DNA from: an uncultured Clostridia bacterium
Lineage (GTDB): Bacteria > Bacillota > Clostridia > TANB77 > CAG-508
DNA: 8,929 bases
Direction of reading: 5' to 3'
Assembly (NCBI GenBank): GCA_934122385.1
Contig: CAKOWP010000041.1
Span: 1 to 8,929 of the forward strand
Every line of letters starts with the position of its first letter. The first letter of the stretch is position 1. Made by a program: the position numbers and the translations under genes. Shown piece after piece: positions 7,482 through 8,929 of the stretch. A model generated the notes under the pieces. That model worked only from the letters and a program-made list of their open reading frames with translations. It was not told the DNA's origin and did no database searches.

Positions 7482-8114
7482 TTATTTATATAAAAGAGTA
7501 ATCTTATTTCCCATTTTTTTAATAAAACCCTCATCCTTCAAAGCCTTAATTTCACGCATCATAGCACTTCTATCAACACTAAGATAATCAGCCAAATCAG
7601 TTAAAGAAAAAGGAAGAATAAAAGTCTTACTTAAACTTCTAGTAGACAAAATATTAAAATAACCACGAAGTTTTTCACGAATAGAACGCTTTGTTAAAAT
7701 CTCGACTCTAGTATTTAAATCCATAACTTTATTCAAAATCAAATTAGAAAAATTTTCTGATAAAGTCTGATGAAATTTACAATTATTTCTACATTTTTGA
7801 TGTATATTATCATAATTAAAAAATAAAACTTCACAACTTTTTTTAGCTTCAACAGAAAGCTCATTATTTGTTGTAACAATGTATAAGGCTTCACCAAAAA
7901 TATCGTTCTTGGTAAAATGTTCGATAATGGCTTTGTCACCATTCATATCATATCTAACCAAATCAGCTTCACCACTTAGAAGAATACAGATTTGGTTTCT
8001 TTTTTGGATATATGTAGTTATTGTTTGATTTTTTTTGAAAGATTTCTTTTGAACGCTTTTGCATGTATGTGCAAAGTCTTTTAAAAATGTTTCTATGTCT
8101 TGGATGTATTCCAT
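7482..8114 (-). CDS. Crp/Fnr-family transcriptional regulator
   Basis: A 210-aa one-component regulator. The N-terminal cNMP-binding-type beta-roll spans about residues 20-110 (QICILLSGEADLVRYDMNGD at 41-60), followed by a dimerisation helix (about 115-150) and a Crp-type winged helix-turn-helix at about 170-205 (LTDLADYLSVDRSAMMREIK). The ATG at 8114 is preferred: GAGGTG is 6 nt upstream, while the alternative GTG at 8123 overlaps that site and lacks its own. Cysteines are at 18, 43, 94, 108 and 112; the C108-x3-C112 pair (KCRNNCKFH) is a feature I recall in clostridial members of this family. There is no N-terminal FNR-like Cys cluster, so the ligand is unknown. It is transcribed divergently from nrdD, so it could control itself and nrdD; that is inference. 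Beyond the first 45 codons, T-ending codons and CGT for Arg dominate. Confidence 0.93.
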   Translation of the reverse strand: MEYIQDIETFLKDFAHTCKSVQKKSFKKNQTITTYIQKRNQICILLSGEADLVRYDMNGDKAIIEHFTKNDIFGEALYIVTTNNELSVEAKKSCEVLFFNYDNIHQKCRNNCKFHQTLSENFSNLILNKVMDLNTRVEILTKRSIREKLRGYFNILSTRSLSKTFILPFSLTDLADYLSVDRSAMMREIKALKDEGFIKKMGNKITLLYK

Positions 8115-8187
8115 TGTATTCACCTCAATGTGTATATGTTTATAATATGCTTTTGTTCTTATATTAAATCTTTGGTGATATATCGTT

Positions 8188-8231
8188 TTTTATATATTAG
8201 GAAAGTTATGAAACTTTCCTAATATATAAAA
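8188..8231. repeat. Perfect 20-bp inverted repeat with 4-nt loop (hairpin H1)
   Basis: 8188-8207 and 8212-8231 are exact reverse complements around the loop ATGA; the core is TTAGGAAAGTT / AACTTTCCTAA. It lies about 75 bp upstream of the regulator start. No T-run follows the stem on either strand, so it is unlikely to be a classical terminator. It is the first of three consecutive hairpins. Confidence 0.85.
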
Positions 8232-8243
8232 TTACATTGCACA

Positions 8244-8266
8244 GAAAATTTATTTCATAAATTTTC
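8244..8266. repeat. 10-bp hairpin H2
   Basis: GAAAATTTAT (8244-8253), loop TTC, then ATAAATTTTC (8257-8266), a perfect stem. It sits 12 bp after H1 and is followed by CGCGCAC, an unusually GC-rich spot for this region. Function not known. Confidence 0.75.
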
Positions 8267-8272
8267 GCGCAC

Positions 8273-8316
8273 GAACAAATTTACTGAAAAAATCTTTGAT
8301 TTTTTCAGATTTGTTC
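8273..8316. repeat. 19-bp two-part hairpin H3
   Basis: GAACAAAT (8273-8280) pairs with ATTTGTTC (8309-8316), and CTGAAAAAATC (8284-8294) pairs with GATTTTTTCAG (8298-8308). A 3-nt bulge (TTA) separates the two stem parts and the loop is TTT. It completes a block of three hairpins within 130 bp. This could be part of a structured RNA or a dispersed repeat; the sequence alone does not decide. Confidence 0.8.
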
Positions 8317-8335
8317 TATTTAGATATTTAAACTT

Positions 8336-8396
8336 TATAATGCATATTATACAATAAAAAAGTTGCAATTGCAACAAAAATATTGTAACAAAAATG
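8336..8396. promoter_or_regulatory. Cluster of dyads and 14-bp tandem repeats, operator-like
   Basis: Three overlapping or adjacent motifs are visible: the dyad TATAATGCATATTATA (8336-8351, 6-bp arms), the perfect palindrome GTTGCAATTGCAAC (8362-8375), and a 14-bp direct repeat (8369-8382 and 8383-8396, TTG[CT]AACAAAAAT[AG], 12 of 14 identical). Such spacing would suit a dimeric DNA-binding protein. No match to a NrdR box was recognised. In DNA this AT-rich, short dyads also occur by chance. Confidence 0.35.
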
Positions 8397-8485
8397 TAAT
8401 ATTTTTCTAATCCTAGAGAATAGTAAGTTAAAAAATATATTTCAAAATTTGTGATATATGCAACAGAAAATGAAAAATATTGATA

Positions 8486-8491
8486 TATAAT
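8486..8491 (+). promoter_or_regulatory. Possible -10 element for nrdD
   Basis: TATAAT at 8486-8491 matches the sigma-A -10 consensus and would start a leader of about 125 nt before nrdD. No good -35 lies 16-18 bp upstream; TTGTGA (8449-8454) is too far. A promoter helped by an activator would fit, but this is weakly supported. Confidence 0.3.
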
Positions 8492-8508
8492 AAGTATATA
8501 AAAAAGTC

Positions 8509-8583
8509 GAAAATTTTAAAAAATATAAAAAATTGATTAGCAACAACCTAAAATTAGGCAATAAAAATTTTTGTAAAATTTTC
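8509..8583 (+). promoter_or_regulatory. Possible structured 5' leader of nrdD
   Basis: Nested complementary segments: GAAAATTTTA (8509-8518) with TAAAATTTTC (8574-8583), AAAAATT (8528-8534) with AATTTTT (8566-8572), and apical CCTA/TAGG in CCTAAAATTAGG (8547-8558). It ends about 25 nt before the nrdD ribosome binding site. No known riboswitch motif was recognised, and most pairs are A-U, so stability is doubtful. Confidence 0.35.
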
Positions 8584-8621
8584 ATGGTAATGAACTAATT
8601 AAAGTGAAAGGAACAGGAAAA

Positions 8622-8929
8622 ATGAAAATTATAAAAAGAGATGGAAGAATAGTAGATTATGACAGACAAAAAATAGCAGTAGCAATAGAAAAAGCAAATA
8701 GAGATGTAACAGGTAAAGAGAAAGCAACAAAAGAAGAAATAAAAGAAATAATAGATTATATAGAAGGACTTGGAAAAAGAAGAATTTTAGTTGAAGATGT
8801 TCAAGATATAATAGAAGAAAAATTGATGGACATGGGAAAACATAAATTGGCAAAAGAATACATAGTTTATCGTTATAACAGAGCATTAGTAAGAAAATCA
8901 AATACAACAGACGAATCAATTTTAGGGCT
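8622..8929 (+). CDS. nrdD: Anaerobic ribonucleoside-triphosphate reductase, N-terminal part (3' end outside window)
   Basis: The first 102 codons of a frame that stays open to the right edge. They form an ATP-cone, the allosteric nucleotide-binding domain at the start of ribonucleotide reductases: MKIIKRDGRIVDYDRQKIAV at the start, then helices ending in LAKEYIVYRYNRALVRKSN, followed by TTDESILG, the linker typical of class III NrdD. Class III enzymes reduce ribonucleoside triphosphates without oxygen, using a glycyl radical installed by NrdG; the catalytic domain and Gly radical site are beyond the window. The start at 8622 is preceded by GAAAGGAACAGGA. NrdR also carries an ATP-cone, but its Zn ribbon precedes the cone, so NrdR is unlikely; a class II NrdJ or class I NrdA start remains a weaker alternative. 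The gene is transcribed divergently from the Crp/Fnr regulator. Confidence 0.88.
   Translation, partial: MKIIKRDGRIVDYDRQKIAVAIEKANRDVTGKEKATKEEIKEIIDYIEGLGKRRILVEDVQDIIEEKLMDMGKHKLAKEYIVYRYNRALVRKSNTTDESILG

Noticed and set aside
8115..8123. GTG 8123 as start of the Crp/Fnr regulator
   Set aside because: That GTG is part of the GAGGTG ribosome binding site serving ATG 8114.
8188..8231. H1 as an intrinsic terminator
   Set aside because: The perfect stem is not followed by a T-run on either strand and it lies between two divergent gene starts, not after a gene.
8629..8919. A Leu/Phe-rich 96-aa frame on the - strand
   Set aside because: It is a shadow of the nrdD ATP-cone; its hydrophobic content comes from reverse-complementing Lys/Glu-rich codons.
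1..8929. CRISPR array, tRNA or rRNA genes
   Set aside because: No regularly spaced identical repeats, no tRNA cloverleaf with a TTCGA-type T-arm and no rRNA-like sequence were seen.

Overview
The window is very AT-rich, with almost all A- or T-ending codons, strong AAGGAG-type ribosome binding sites and TAA/TAG stops. Together with a bifunctional Rel, a clostridial-type Crp/Fnr regulator and an anaerobic ribonucleotide reductase, this points to a low-GC anaerobic member of the Bacillota (Clostridia or a relative), probably gut-associated. The taxon is an inference from gene content and base composition.

Layout, left to right on the + strand: the (p)ppGpp synthetase/hydrolase gene rel, cut by the left edge; a 133-bp REPIN-like inverted repeat; a GloB-type metallo-beta-lactamase-fold hydrolase; two linked genes for extracytoplasmic proteins, a 233-aa secreted protein (A) and a 727-aa membrane-anchored protein (B) with three WIPRY-type modules; a hairpin with a GGGGACG head; and hisS. 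A bidirectional terminator separates hisS from a convergent Crp/Fnr-family regulator on the - strand. A gene-free stretch of about 500 bp with three tandem hairpins, dyads and a structured leader follows, then the start of nrdD (+ strand), cut by the right edge.

rel, the MBL hydrolase and hisS form a familiar housekeeping cluster of Clostridia. The unusual part is the A/B pair lodged inside it. B carries three copies of what looks like the N-terminal half of a lectin/FGE-like surface module and stops exactly at the end of the third. A carries what looks like the matching C-terminal half as a separate secreted protein. They may be two halves of one surface-protein architecture, now encoded by neighbouring genes. 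Both A/B cluster boundaries or their vicinity carry mobile-repeat-like hairpins.

Other points of note: two different elements sharing a GGGGACG head, which suggests REP-type dispersed repeats; a third-codon-position shift from A (5') to T (3') within genes on both strands, which B lacks; and the tandem-hairpin block between the Crp/Fnr gene and nrdD.
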